Shown here one piece after another: positions 30,100 through 38,594 of a stretch of 64,000 bases of DNA (its first letter is position 1; the number at the start of each line of letters is the position of its first letter). The stretch lies in NCBI GenBank assembly GCA_017477465.1, contig JAFUVU010000029.1:1-64000 (forward strand), written 5' to 3'. The translations under genes and the position numbers were made by a program. Under the pieces are notes generated by a model, which worked only from the letters and a program-made list of their open reading frames with translations, did not search any database and had not been told where the DNA came from. Source of the stretch: Bacteroidales bacterium (GTDB lineage: Bacteria; Bacteroidota; Bacteroidia; Bacteroidales; UBA932).

Positions 30100-31959
30100 T
30101 TACTCCTGTCCCTCCTCCTGCTCCTTGGCACGGATTTGCGCCTTCAAATCTTCCAGTTTCTGCTTTGCTGCGTCGATGCGTTCCTGCATCTGGGCTTTCA
30201 GGGTTTCGGCACCCTTGGAAAGGCCGAAGAAGCCGATATTGTTCTCGTATGTCTGGATTTCCTGCTGAAGGGCGGTAAACTGCTCCTTCAGGCGGTCTTT
30301 CTCCGACATGGGACGACGCTCCGCTCCCCTGCCTCCTGCATTTCTGCGGCCGCGGACGGCGCCGGGGAACTTTTCGTCCATAGCTTCGCGGTATGCTGCC
30401 TGGACAGCGTCCTTTTCCTTGAAAGGAACAAAGCCGATAGCGTTCCATCTCTCCTGGAAAGCCTTGCGGGCTTCTTCTTCCTTGCCGGCCTCGGGTTCAA
30501 AGGCTTTGATTTCTTCGATGAGGGCCTTCTTTGCTGCCAGGTTGGCGCCGAGGCTCTGACCGCCGCCGGGACGGTTGTCCCTTGCCGTGAAGAAAGCGTC
30601 GCAAGCTGCGCGGAAACGTTTCCAGATCTGCTCGCTCTTCTTGCGGGGCACTGCGCCGATTTCCTTCCACTGGCGCTGGAGCTCGATGAGGCGGTCGCCT
30701 GTTGCTTTCCAGTCCGTGCTGTCTTTCAGGGATTCGGCTTCCTCGATGATGGCCATTTTCTTCTCCAGATTGGCGTTCATCGAATCCTTGAACTCGGAGA
30801 AGGAGGCACGCTTGCGCTCGAAGAACTTGTCGCAGGCTGCGCGGAAGCGGTCGTAAACCTTCTGGTTTTCCTTGCGTGTTGCAAAGCCGATGGTACGCCA
30901 TTCGGCCTGGATCTCTTCGATTTCCTTGCTCAGTGCATTCCACTGGGACGATGATGTGATTTCCTTATCGGCAATTGCTTCCACTTTTTCGCAAAGTGCG
31001 GTTTTAGCGGCGAGGTTATCCGTCTGCTGAGCCTTCAGGCCTTCGAAATGAGCCTGGTAGCGCTTGTTGATAACGGAAGTGGCTGCGCGGAAACGCTCCC
31101 AGATGGCATCCCTGTACTCTTTGGCGACGGGGCCCAGGTCCTTCCACTGCTCGTGGAGTTTCTGGAGTTCCTTGAAGGATTCTACCACGTCTTCGTCCTG
31201 GGCAAGCTGCTCCGCCTGTTCGCAGAATGCAGTTTTGGCTTCCAGGTTTTTCTTGAAGTCGAGGTCTCTGAGTTCGCGGTTGATATCTACGAGGTCGTAG
31301 AACTTTGTGACGTATAGCTGATAGGTGTCGTTTACGTCGCGGAAGTTCTGCTGCGGCACTGGGCCGACTTCCCTCCAGCGGTTCTGGATGTCGCGGAAGC
31401 GCGGGAATGCGTCCTTCATGTCGCCGGGGGCTTCCACAAGGGCCTTCAGCTCTTCGATGATAGCCTGTTTGGTCTGGAGGTTGCCTTCCCTGAGGGCGTC
31501 CTGTTCGCGGTTGTATTCGGCCCTTTCTTTCTTGTAGTCCATGTAGAGGCTCTTGAAGCCTGCCTCAATAGCTGCGAAGGGGCTTACCGGACCACTCTGC
31601 AGCGGGACGGTTGCCTCTTCAACGGGGGTGTTGTCGTCCGGCTCTTCCACCGTGGCGTCTTCCCCTGCCTCTGCCTTTTCTTTGGAGAGACGTTTATAGA
31701 AGGCCGATTTTATGGCTTCGGCCTCTTTTGACCGCTTCATGCGGTCGGCACTTTCTTTCAGTTGTTGGAACAGACCGGAAAGCTCTGCCAGGGTTTTCTC
31801 ACCCAGATTGACGGCGGCTTCCTTCACTTCTTCGATTCCTTCCTTCAGTTCCTCTGCCACTGCCTGAGTCTTTTCTTCCGTTGTTTCTACGGCCTCACCG
31901 GCCAGTTTTTCTACATCTGCGGTTTCTTCTGCAGCCACAGGCTTAATTTCTTCACTCAT
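30100..31959 (-). CDS. DUF349 repeat protein
   Basis: A 619-residue, highly charged helical protein. From about residue 130 it has at least five DUF349 units of about 70 residues, each with a pattern like QRQWKEIGAVPRKKSEQIW and KRFRAACDAFF (others: RWREVGPVPQQNFRDVND, EQWKDLGPVAKEYRDAIW). The N-terminal 100 residues are acidic and Ala/Glu-rich. The family is found across Bacteroidota and Actinobacteria; its function is unknown. It is 4 nt upstream of yidC. Confidence 0.9.
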   Translation of the reverse strand: MSEEIKPVAAEETADVEKLAGEAVETTEEKTQAVAEELKEGIEEVKEAAVNLGEKTLAELSGLFQQLKESADRMKRSKEAEAIKSAFYKRLSKEKAEAGEDATVEEPDDNTPVEEATVPLQSGPVSPFAAIEAGFKSLYMDYKKERAEYNREQDALREGNLQTKQAIIEELKALVEAPGDMKDAFPRFRDIQNRWREVGPVPQQNFRDVNDTYQLYVTKFYDLVDINRELRDLDFKKNLEAKTAFCEQAEQLAQDEDVVESFKELQKLHEQWKDLGPVAKEYRDAIWERFRAATSVINKRYQAHFEGLKAQQTDNLAAKTALCEKVEAIADKEITSSSQWNALSKEIEEIQAEWRTIGFATRKENQKVYDRFRAACDKFFERKRASFSEFKDSMNANLEKKMAIIEEAESLKDSTDWKATGDRLIELQRQWKEIGAVPRKKSEQIWKRFRAACDAFFTARDNRPGGGQSLGANLAAKKALIEEIKAFEPEAGKEEEARKAFQERWNAIGFVPFKEKDAVQAAYREAMDEKFPGAVRGRRNAGGRGAERRPMSEKDRLKEQFTALQQEIQTYENNIGFFGLSKGAETLKAQMQERIDAAKQKLEDLKAQIRAKEQEEGQE

Positions 31960-31991
31960 AACAAGTATCTAATTGGTTATACATTAACTCG

Positions 31992-31999
31992 CAAATTTA
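31992..31999 (-). promoter_or_regulatory. -7 box of the DUF349-yidC operon
   Basis: TAAATTTG on the minus strand, 32 bp before the ATG at 31959. No other promoter is seen in the following four genes, which abut or overlap. Confidence 0.65.
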
Positions 32000-32010
32000 A
32001 CAATAATCCC

Positions 32011-32691
32011 TTACTTTTCCAAAAGTGACGGACGGCGCTCTTTAGTGCGCGCAAGCGACTGCTCATCCTGCCACGAGCGGATGAGTTTGGGGTTGCCGCT
32101 GAGCAGGACATCCGGCACCTTCCAGCCATTGAATTCCGCCGGACGGGTGTAAACCGGAGGCGAGACCAGGCCGTCCTGGAAACTGTCGCTGAGGGCCGAT
32201 GTCTCATCGGTAAGGACGCCGGGAATCAGGCGGATTATGCTGTCGGCAAGAAGAGCTGCAGGGATTTCCCCGCCACTGACCACAAAGTCCCCCACTGAGA
32301 TTTCGCGGGTTACAAGATGCTCGCGGATACGCTCGTCTATGCCTTTGTAGTGGCCGCAGAGAATGATTATGTTCTCTTTGAGGGACAACTCGTTGGCAAT
32401 GCCCTGGGTGAGCACTTCGCCGTCCGGAGCCATGTAGATGACCTCGTCGTAATTGCGTTCTTTTTTAAGGTCGGCTATGCAGTTGAACACGGGCTCAACC
32501 ATCATCACCATTCCGGCGTCGCCGCCGTAGGAATAGTCGTCAACTGTTTGGCGGGAGCCCAGGCCGTAGCGGCGCAGATCGTGGACGTGAATCTCTGCAA
32601 GGCCTTTTTTTACGGCACGGCCGGGTATAGAGTAGCTTAGCGGGCTGTCCAGCAATTCCGGGACTACGCTTATGATATCTATTCTTATCAT
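32011..32691 (-). CDS. trmD: tRNA (guanine37-N1)-methyltransferase
   Basis: About 226 residues of the SPOUT methyltransferase TrmD, which makes m1G37 in tRNAs. The start is MIRIDIISVVPELLDSP; the knot region with SYGGDAGMVMMVEP, LCGHYKGIDERI and SVGDFVVSGGEIPA is complete. ATG 32691 is chosen because it gives the usual N-terminus. It has its own promoter just downstream of the candidate sRNA terminator. Confidence 0.97.
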   Translation of the reverse strand: MIRIDIISVVPELLDSPLSYSIPGRAVKKGLAEIHVHDLRRYGLGSRQTVDDYSYGGDAGMVMMVEPVFNCIADLKKERNYDEVIYMAPDGEVLTQGIANELSLKENIIILCGHYKGIDERIREHLVTREISVGDFVVSGGEIPAALLADSIIRLIPGVLTDETSALSDSFQDGLVSPPVYTRPAEFNGWKVPDVLLSGNPKLIRSWQDEQSLARTKERRPSLLEK

Positions 32692-32709
32692 TATCTTATA
32701 TTTTGAGTG

Positions 32710-32717
32710 CAAAATTA
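32710..32717 (-). promoter_or_regulatory. -7 box of trmD
   Basis: TAATTTTG on the minus strand, 18 bp before the trmD start codon. It lies directly after the terminator of the preceding small transcript. Confidence 0.65.
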
Positions 32718-32728
32718 CTAAATTATAA

Positions 32729-32858
32729 ATAAAAAGCTCGCATCACTGCGAGCTTTTTACTTGGTTAGTTAGTAGTGTATTCTTACCTTTTAAGAAGAAG
32801 GTTAACAGTTGGTTAGAAGATGCGTCTTAAGCCTGCGAGGGGTGGTTTCCCTCGATTG
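32729..32858 (-). ncRNA. Candidate small RNA with own promoter and terminator
   Basis: An intergenic unit of about 130 nt with no plausible reading frame. It has a consensus promoter (32865-32896), a 5' hairpin CGAGGG/CCCTCG (32836-32854), a middle hairpin ACCTT/AAGGT (32785-32802), two direct copies of CTAACCAA on the transcribed strand (32809-32816 and 32761-32768) and a strong terminator hairpin ending in T residues. I do not recognise the family; 6S RNA is not supported because there is no long single hairpin. Ends are estimated. Confidence 0.6.
32731..32758 (-). terminator. Terminator of the candidate small RNA
   Basis: AAAAAGCTCGCA (32731-32742), loop of 4, TGCGAGCTTTTT (32747-32758): a perfect 12-bp palindrome with A- and T-runs, so it can act on both strands. 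On the minus strand the tail reads TTTTTATTT. Confidence 0.9.
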
Positions 32859-32864
32859 CTTATG

Positions 32865-32896
32865 CAAATATAAACAAAGAAAATTTAACTCCAAAA
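32865..32896 (-). promoter_or_regulatory. Promoter of the candidate small RNA
   Basis: Minus strand TTTTG (32892-32896), a 19-nt spacer and TATATTTG (32865-32872), a very good match to the Bacteroidota consensus. The next gene downstream, trmD, has its own separate -7 box, so this promoter appears to serve the short transcript. Confidence 0.75.
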
Positions 32897-32929
32897 TTTT
32901 TTAAACTTTTCTTTATAAAATAAATTATT

Positions 32930-35113
32930 TTAAAAACTATAGCTCAGTTTTATCATGAAATTTCTAGGAGCCTGGGGATATACGCCAATTCCTGTGTCTA
33001 TACGGCCCGAATCCTCATTATAACTTTCCCAACGCCAGCCTGCGGCATAGTAGAGATTATTAAGCAGGTTGTTCACATAAGCCGACACGGCAAGCTTGCC
33101 GACGGGAAGATCAAACGTATAGCCGGCGCTCAGCCCCGCCACAAAGTAAGCGGGAACCGCAAGCTCCTCCCTCATGGAATTGTCGAGGAACTGCTTGCCG
33201 ACGTATTTTCCGTCTATGGAAAGCACCCCGTTTTTCCAAGGCATCAGGAAAAGCCTGGCCATCCCGATCAGCGAAGGCGACATGAGCATGGTGGTTTTAC
33301 CGTAATTCACGGCATGGGTGCGCCCCGAATAGTCGTCAATCTGGATATATGAGGTATAATCGGCAATCTGGTTCATTGACAGGGTGGCATTGCCGTCCAG
33401 GCGCATCCACTTCCAAGGCTGCACCGCAAGGGCCATTTCTATACCGCGCCGCCATGAGCGAGGGACATTCTCTTTCACGGGATAGCCCGAGCCTGACAGA
33501 CGCCCGGTCTCCAGAAGCATGTCCCAATATTCCATGGCATATAGGTTGACGGAAGCGGTAAACATCTGGCTTGCAAACTGATACCCAGCCTCGATATCGA
33601 GCATCTTCTCCGGCTTTATCTCAAGGCCGTCCCCCTTGATATTTTCCTTGATATCGGGCCTGCCAGGCTCCCTATGGCCGAAAGCGGCCGATGCGTAGAG
33701 CTTATGCCCGCCGAAGCTTGCAGTGAGGCCGGCGCGGGGATTGAAGAAGAGCCAGTTCTTCCTGTAGTCGAACCTGTCTGAATCCTGCGCCCCGTACTCC
33801 AGGAAGTCGTCGTCAATGCCCACAATATCGTAGAATATGCTGCGAAGCTGAAGATCGGCATAGGCGGTGAGCCACCGAAGGGGCTTGTACTCGCTTCTCA
33901 CAAAAGCGCCGACCTCGCGCTTCGTGCCGGTATTGCTGTACCACTGAGGCTGATTGCTTATCTCACCTAACGTCTTCACCCAGAGCACTTCGCCAAAATG
34001 GCCTCCCCTATAGGACGAGAGGTTGACCCCTGCAGTGACATCCAAAAGGGCCGATGTGTAAATAAGGTCGGAATTCAGCACCCACAGGTCGTTGTCCATC
34101 TTCTTGCGGTAGGTCATGTCGCTCCTGCCGCCGTTGATGCCGAAATTCTGCAGCTTCCGGTTCATTTTGTAATACTCGTCGTAGCCGTCGCCGCGGGTAT
34201 AATTGAGAGTATTGGTCCAGCGGAGAAGGCCGCTGAAAGCATGCGTCCAGTTAAGCTGCAGATGATGCTGCCGATAATTGTCGGTCTGATTGGGGTAATA
34301 GCGGACATTGCCGTTTTCGTCATAATACTCTCCGGCGCCGTTGTACGTACGGTTCACCTTGTACGTGTCAAGGTCGATGCCGTCCCAGGTTATGCCGCTG
34401 CACTGATCGCCCATCAAATAAGTGAGCTTCAGGGAATTGCGCCCGCCCATCCAGCCAAGTGCCGCGAAAAGGGAATTGGAGTAAACATCGGCATTGCGGA
34501 TATAGCCTTCGGTTGCTCCGACGTTCCAGGCAAGGTCGAAGTAAACGCCGCCGGGCAGAAGGCCGCTGGATGCCGCCACCGAAGTCACGAAGGTTTTATA
34601 CGACCCGCCGCTCATCTCTATCCGGGCCGATGGCTTAGCCTGCACCATGCCCGTATTCATGTTAATGCTGGCCCCGAACGCACCGGCGCCGTTGGCGCTT
34701 GTACCAAGGCCGCGCTGCACCTGGACATTGGATATCAGGCTTGTCAAAGCCGGGATGTTCACCCAGAAAACCTCCTGGGACTCGGCGTCGTTCAGGGTGA
34801 TGCCGTTCAGCGTAACGTTAATCTGGGAGCCTTTGGAGCCGCGTATCGTCATTGCGGAATTGCCAAGGCCGGTGCCGCCTTCGTTGTAAGTCACAACCGA
34901 CGGGAGCAGATTCAGCGCCATCGGCAGGGAACTCATTGGATTGGTGGCCGACAGTTCCGCTTTGCCGACAGTAGTAAATGTGACGGGAGTGGCATTTGAG
35001 GCCCTTGAGGCCGACACTACGGCAGAATCGAGACGCTCAGCTTTGTTTTCCTGCGCCTGAGCCACGCAGACGGGCAGCACAAGCAGTGCCGCAGCAATCA
35101 TTTGTTTTTTCAT
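32930..35113 (-). CDS. TonB-dependent receptor, TPP-riboswitch controlled (probable thiamine uptake)
   Basis: A 727-residue outer membrane receptor: signal peptide (MKKQMIAAALLVLPVCVAQA), a TonB-box-like stretch (DSAVVSASRAS), plug domain at about 45-160 (NLLPSVVTYNEGGTGLGNSA, MTIRGSKGSQINVTLNGITL) and a 22-strand barrel ending in LSYSF. The mRNA begins with a TPP riboswitch that ends at the start codon, so expression should drop when thiamine pyrophosphate is plentiful. This is the main evidence that the ligand is thiamine or a derivative. No thiamine biosynthesis or PnuT gene is adjacent. Confidence 0.9.
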   Translation of the reverse strand: MKKQMIAAALLVLPVCVAQAQENKAERLDSAVVSASRASNATPVTFTTVGKAELSATNPMSSLPMALNLLPSVVTYNEGGTGLGNSAMTIRGSKGSQINVTLNGITLNDAESQEVFWVNIPALTSLISNVQVQRGLGTSANGAGAFGASINMNTGMVQAKPSARIEMSGGSYKTFVTSVAASSGLLPGGVYFDLAWNVGATEGYIRNADVYSNSLFAALGWMGGRNSLKLTYLMGDQCSGITWDGIDLDTYKVNRTYNGAGEYYDENGNVRYYPNQTDNYRQHHLQLNWTHAFSGLLRWTNTLNYTRGDGYDEYYKMNRKLQNFGINGGRSDMTYRKKMDNDLWVLNSDLIYTSALLDVTAGVNLSSYRGGHFGEVLWVKTLGEISNQPQWYSNTGTKREVGAFVRSEYKPLRWLTAYADLQLRSIFYDIVGIDDDFLEYGAQDSDRFDYRKNWLFFNPRAGLTASFGGHKLYASAAFGHREPGRPDIKENIKGDGLEIKPEKMLDIEAGYQFASQMFTASVNLYAMEYWDMLLETGRLSGSGYPVKENVPRSWRRGIEMALAVQPWKWMRLDGNATLSMNQIADYTSYIQIDDYSGRTHAVNYGKTTMLMSPSLIGMARLFLMPWKNGVLSIDGKYVGKQFLDNSMREELAVPAYFVAGLSAGYTFDLPVGKLAVSAYVNNLLNNLYYAAGWRWESYNEDSGRIDTGIGVYPQAPRNFMIKLSYSF

Positions 35114-35190
35114 TCCTTACGACGGTATGAACCGTATCAAGTTCAATGGGTATGATCTCAATCAGGACTTTCCTGATACCCCAATATGTC
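35111..35190 (-). promoter_or_regulatory. TPP riboswitch (THI element)
   Basis: On the minus strand the RNA contains the core blocks of the thiamine pyrophosphate aptamer in order: GGGGTATC, a variable stem ATCAGGA/TCCTGAT, TTGAGATCATACCC (consensus CTGAGA..ACCC), GAACTTGATACGG, TTCATACCGTCG and GTAAGGAATG (consensus GTAGGGAA). The final block is both the ribosome binding site AAGGA and the start codon of the TonB receptor. Control is therefore most likely by blocking translation initiation. Confidence 0.9.
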
Positions 35191-35199
35191 TTTATATGT

Positions 35200-35952
35200 T
35201 TATTTTTTCTTTACCAATTCTATCTGGTACATGCGGGGCCAGTATTTGCCGGTAAGGTAAATCTGCCCCTTCTCATCTATTGCTATGCCGTTAAGTACAT
35301 CCGTGGTCTGGCTGCGGAGTTTCATGGGAAGCAGGCCCGTGCAGTCCAGGGTAGCTTCCACTTTGCCGTTTGAGGGATTGATTATTACAACCAGATCGGT
35401 CAGATATACGTTTGCCCAGATCTTCCCGTTTATCCATTCCAGTTCGTTCAGATTACGCAGCGGACGGCCGAGAAGAGTCACGTTTTGGCGGCGGGTCACC
35501 TTCAGGTTTTCGTCCATGAAATAAAGGGTGCTGCTGCCGTCGCTTGCTATAAGCTGTTTGCCGTCTGTTGTTAAGCCCCACCCCTCGCGCGGATAGCTGA
35601 TGGTTTTACGGTAAGTCAAGGTGGCGGCATCGTAAACGAAGGCTACTTTATTTGTCCAGGTCAGGATGTACAGATTGTCGCCCAGGATGGACGAGCCTTC
35701 GCCGAAGTACTTGTTCTTCAGCTTTTTGGACAGCAGTGGTTCTCCAGTTTCTATATTTATCGTATTTATGGAACTCTCCCCCCACTGACCGGTGGTTTCG
35801 TAGAGGGTGCCGTCGTGGAAGAAGAGGCCCTGCGTATAGGAACTCACCTTATGAGGGTACTCTTTTATTATTTTAGGCACATACTCCTTGACTTGGGCGC
35901 TTGTACACGCCGACACAAGGAGACTGAGACCGATTATCGCTATCTTTTTCAT
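35200..35952 (-). CDS. Glutaminyl-peptide cyclotransferase, lipoprotein
   Basis: About 250 residues. A lipoprotein signal (MKKIAIIGLSLLVSAC) is followed by a five-bladed beta-propeller of the plant/bacterial glutaminyl cyclase type: YTQGLFFHDGTLYETTGQWG, YLTDLVVIINPSNGKVEA, LRNLNELEWINGKIWANVY and VLNGIAIDEKGQIYLTGKYW. It converts N-terminal glutamine of exported proteins to pyroglutamate, which is common after signal peptidase I in Bacteroidota. ATG 35952 is chosen for the lipoprotein signal. Its stop lies just before the TPP aptamer. Confidence 0.92.
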   Translation of the reverse strand: MKKIAIIGLSLLVSACTSAQVKEYVPKIIKEYPHKVSSYTQGLFFHDGTLYETTGQWGESSINTINIETGEPLLSKKLKNKYFGEGSSILGDNLYILTWTNKVAFVYDAATLTYRKTISYPREGWGLTTDGKQLIASDGSSTLYFMDENLKVTRRQNVTLLGRPLRNLNELEWINGKIWANVYLTDLVVIINPSNGKVEATLDCTGLLPMKLRSQTTDVLNGIAIDEKGQIYLTGKYWPRMYQIELVKKK

Positions 35953-35960
35953 TGCACTTG

Positions 35961-35992
35961 CAAAGTTAAGCAAAAATAGCGCATCGGCAAAA
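35961..35992 (-). promoter_or_regulatory. Promoter of the glutaminyl cyclase gene
   Basis: Minus strand TTTTG, 19-nt spacer and TAACTTTG (35961-35968), only 8 nt before the ATG at 35952, so the leader would be very short. Confidence 0.7.
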
Positions 35993-36052
35993 TCCGGGCC
36001 GGCAGTAACCATAAATGGTGGTATAGAGGGCGCCAATACCAAACAATAATGA

Positions 36053-36083
36053 TTGCCGATTATTTCTCCTTATCCTAATTTTG
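36053..36083 (+). promoter_or_regulatory. Promoter of the porin-imelysin-CcsBA operon
   Basis: TTG (36053-36055), a 20-nt spacer and TAATTTTG (36076-36083), 17 bp before the ATG at 36101. I see no convincing Fur-type palindrome over it. Confidence 0.7.
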
Positions 36084-36100
36084 CGCGACAAATAAATGCT

Positions 36101-37354
36101 ATGAACAAACATCTTCTTATAGTGCTTTGCTGCATGCTGATTTCTTTCAGCATGGCAGCACAGCGACTCACTATCGGAGGTTACGGAGAAGTAGCCCTCA
36201 CCCGCAATTTCTACAGCGACAATGTTTACCGTTACTCGACGGCATCGGCACATACGGGCGAATCCCATGGCCGGTTCGATATCCCCCACGCTGTCATCTA
36301 TTTAGGTTACGACTTCGGCAAAGGCTGGAGCATGCAAACCGAAATCGAGTTTGAGCACACCGGCACCGGCACCGCCATGGAAAAGGAATTCGAAGAAGCC
36401 GGAGAGTGGGAAAGCGAAGTGGAAAAAGGCGGCGAAGTGGAGCTGGAGCAGTTCTGGATTCAGAAATCCTTCTTCCCTCAGCTGAACGTGCGCGTAGGAC
36501 ATATCGTAGTCCCCGTAGGCGGCCTCAACAACGCCCACGAACCTCTGAACTTCTTCACCGTTTACCGCCCGGAAGGCGAGTTCACCATACTTCCCAGCAC
36601 CTGGCATGACACAGGCATAAGCATCTGGGGCAGAACTCGTTCCTGGCGCTACGAGGTGCAAATGATTGCAGGCCTGGACGCCTACATGTTCAGCCGCGAC
36701 AACTTTGTCAAGAACGGCGCAGGCTCTCCCTTCGAGTTCAAGGTCGCCAATCAGCTGGGCTTTGTCGGCAGGGTGGACAATTACTCCGTAAAAGGTCTCC
36801 GTATCGGCCTCAGCGCATACTATGGCAATTCCATGAACAATACCTATCCGTACGAGCAGATGTCGGAGCAGTACGCTTCCGTGAAAGGACGCACAGCCAT
36901 CGGCTCAATGGATTTTGACTATAAAGGCAAACGCTTGATTGTGAGAGGCAATGCCGATTATGGCTACGTCTCCGACGCCGCCGTCATTTCGCGCCTCAAA
37001 CGTAATCGCACCGCAAACGAAGCTCCTTACGACAAGACCAGCTTCGGCCAGAATGCAGTGGCCGCCGGCGTGGAGGCAGGTTACGACATCCTCCCTTGGT
37101 TCAGCCAAAAGGCTGATTCCCAGGTTTTTGTCTTTGCCCGTTACGAGTATTACAACCCGTACATCCCCGGCGAAGGCCAGAGCGACAACGTCCCCTACAC
37201 CCGCAAGCACCGCATCGCAGCAGGTATAAACTGGTACCCGCTTCCTCAACTTGCAGTAAAGGCTGAATACTCGCACCGCTTCCTGCCCGAAGGCTTCAAC
37301 CCAGAGCCTTCAATCTCACTGGGAGTGGCTTATATGGCATATTTTAATAAGTAA
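36101..37354 (+). CDS. Porin-like outer membrane beta-barrel protein
   Basis: About 417 residues with a signal peptide (MNKHLLIVLCCMLISFSMAAQ) and alternating beta-strands ending in YMAYFNK. The start RLTIGGYGEVALTRNFYS and GHIVVPVGGLNNAHEPLNFF resemble phosphate-selective or maltoporin-like barrels of Bacteroidota. An acidic stretch at about 95-115 (EKEFEEAGEWESEVEKGGE) could be an external loop binding cations. It is followed 13 nt later by an imelysin gene, so a role in iron or other metal entry is inferred. The start is set at ATG 36101 by the signal peptide. Confidence 0.75.
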   Translation: MNKHLLIVLCCMLISFSMAAQRLTIGGYGEVALTRNFYSDNVYRYSTASAHTGESHGRFDIPHAVIYLGYDFGKGWSMQTEIEFEHTGTGTAMEKEFEEAGEWESEVEKGGEVELEQFWIQKSFFPQLNVRVGHIVVPVGGLNNAHEPLNFFTVYRPEGEFTILPSTWHDTGISIWGRTRSWRYEVQMIAGLDAYMFSRDNFVKNGAGSPFEFKVANQLGFVGRVDNYSVKGLRIGLSAYYGNSMNNTYPYEQMSEQYASVKGRTAIGSMDFDYKGKRLIVRGNADYGYVSDAAVISRLKRNRTANEAPYDKTSFGQNAVAAGVEAGYDILPWFSQKADSQVFVFARYEYYNPYIPGEGQSDNVPYTRKHRIAAGINWYPLPQLAVKAEYSHRFLPEGFNPEPSISLGVAYMAYFNK

Positions 37355-37367
37355 ACGTAAATAAATT

Positions 37368-38591
37368 ATGAAAAACAAAATCCTTGTATCTTTGGCACTC
37401 TGTGCCGCCGTTTTCAGCTCCTGCAACAACAAGCCGGAGACTGAAATCGTCCTTTCAAGCGACGAAAAGGCTCTCAAAAGCATAGTGGAGCAGTACGTCC
37501 CCAATGTTATCTACACCATCTACGGCTCTTTGGCCGACGAGACCGAAAACCTCGTCCAAAAACTCACCGCCCTCCGCGACGGCGGCAACGCCATCACTCA
37601 GGCACAGGTGGACGATGCCTGCGCAACCTTCCTCCTCGCCCGCGAATACTGGGAAAAGAGCGAAGCTTTCCTCTTTGGCGCCGCAACCGCCTTTGGCATC
37701 GACCCGCACATCGATTCCTGGCCCCTGAACAAAGCCAAGCTCGCCACAAGCCTTTCGAACCCTAACACTATCAAGGCTTTGAAAGAAGAAGGCGCAGACG
37801 CCATCGACCTCGTAGGCGCTTCTTCACTCGGCTTCCATGGCATCGAATTCATCCTCTTCCGCGACGGCAAGAAACGCACGGCAGAAGCCTTGAAGGGCAA
37901 CGAAACCGATGCGGCATTCGCCAGCGTCACAGTAAGCGGCCAGGATGAATTGGTTTTTGCAACCGCAGTTGCCGAAGACCTTTACAATGCATGCGCCCAA
38001 CTCCAGGTCTCTTGGAATCCCGACGCCCCCGCAGCACGCAAACAGCTCATCGAAGACCTTGAGTTCAACTGCACCGTGGAAGGCTCCGATCTCACCTACG
38101 GCGAGAACCTCCTCAAAGCCGCCCAGGCCGGAAGCACTTACGGAACATGGCAGGAAGCCGTCGCCAAGACCATCCTTCACGGCAGCGCCAGCATTGCCGA
38201 CGAAGTCGCCAACACCAAAATGGGAACCGCCCACTACGTAAGCGGCAGCAATTACGACAAGGACTACATCGAGTCGCCCTATTCGCACCGCTCTTTCTAC
38301 GACTTCCGCGACAACATCCTCTCCATCCAGTACTCCCTTTATGGCGCAAACAACGCTTCTACGCCTAAATCGGCATCCGTCATGACCTTCCTCACCAGCA
38401 AAGGCTACAGCGGCGCAAAGAGCCTTGAGGATAGCCTCACGGCCGCCCTCAAGAGCCTTCAGGACTGCATCTCCACCGGCATAGCCTTCGTAGAAAAACC
38501 CACCGCTTCATACGTGGAAGAAGCAATTGAAAAAGTCAATGACCTGAATGACGAACTTACCGCCGCTGAAGATTGGATTACGAAACTTTAA
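37368..38591 (+). CDS. Imelysin-family lipoprotein (iron-regulated IrpA-like)
   Basis: A 407-residue lipoprotein (signal MKNKILVSLALCAAVFSSC) of the imelysin family, mostly helical. The characteristic GxHxxE motif is present as GFHGIEFILF at about residue 160. Early family elements YWEKSEAFLFG and HIDSWPLN are also clear. The family is linked to iron uptake but is not a peptidase in most members. It sits between the porin and the di-heme protein genes. Confidence 0.92.
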   Translation: MKNKILVSLALCAAVFSSCNNKPETEIVLSSDEKALKSIVEQYVPNVIYTIYGSLADETENLVQKLTALRDGGNAITQAQVDDACATFLLAREYWEKSEAFLFGAATAFGIDPHIDSWPLNKAKLATSLSNPNTIKALKEEGADAIDLVGASSLGFHGIEFILFRDGKKRTAEALKGNETDAAFASVTVSGQDELVFATAVAEDLYNACAQLQVSWNPDAPAARKQLIEDLEFNCTVEGSDLTYGENLLKAAQAGSTYGTWQEAVAKTILHGSASIADEVANTKMGTAHYVSGSNYDKDYIESPYSHRSFYDFRDNILSIQYSLYGANNASTPKSASVMTFLTSKGYSGAKSLEDSLTAALKSLQDCISTGIAFVEKPTASYVEEAIEKVNDLNDELTAAEDWITKL

Positions 38592-38594
38592 ACT

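Noticed and set aside
32729..32858. 6S RNA as identity of the small RNA candidate
   Set aside because: No long hairpin with a central bubble; several separate short hairpins instead.
33998..34999. 333-codon plus-strand frame opposite the TonB receptor
   Set aside because: Antisense to a well-supported receptor gene; no coding signature of its own.
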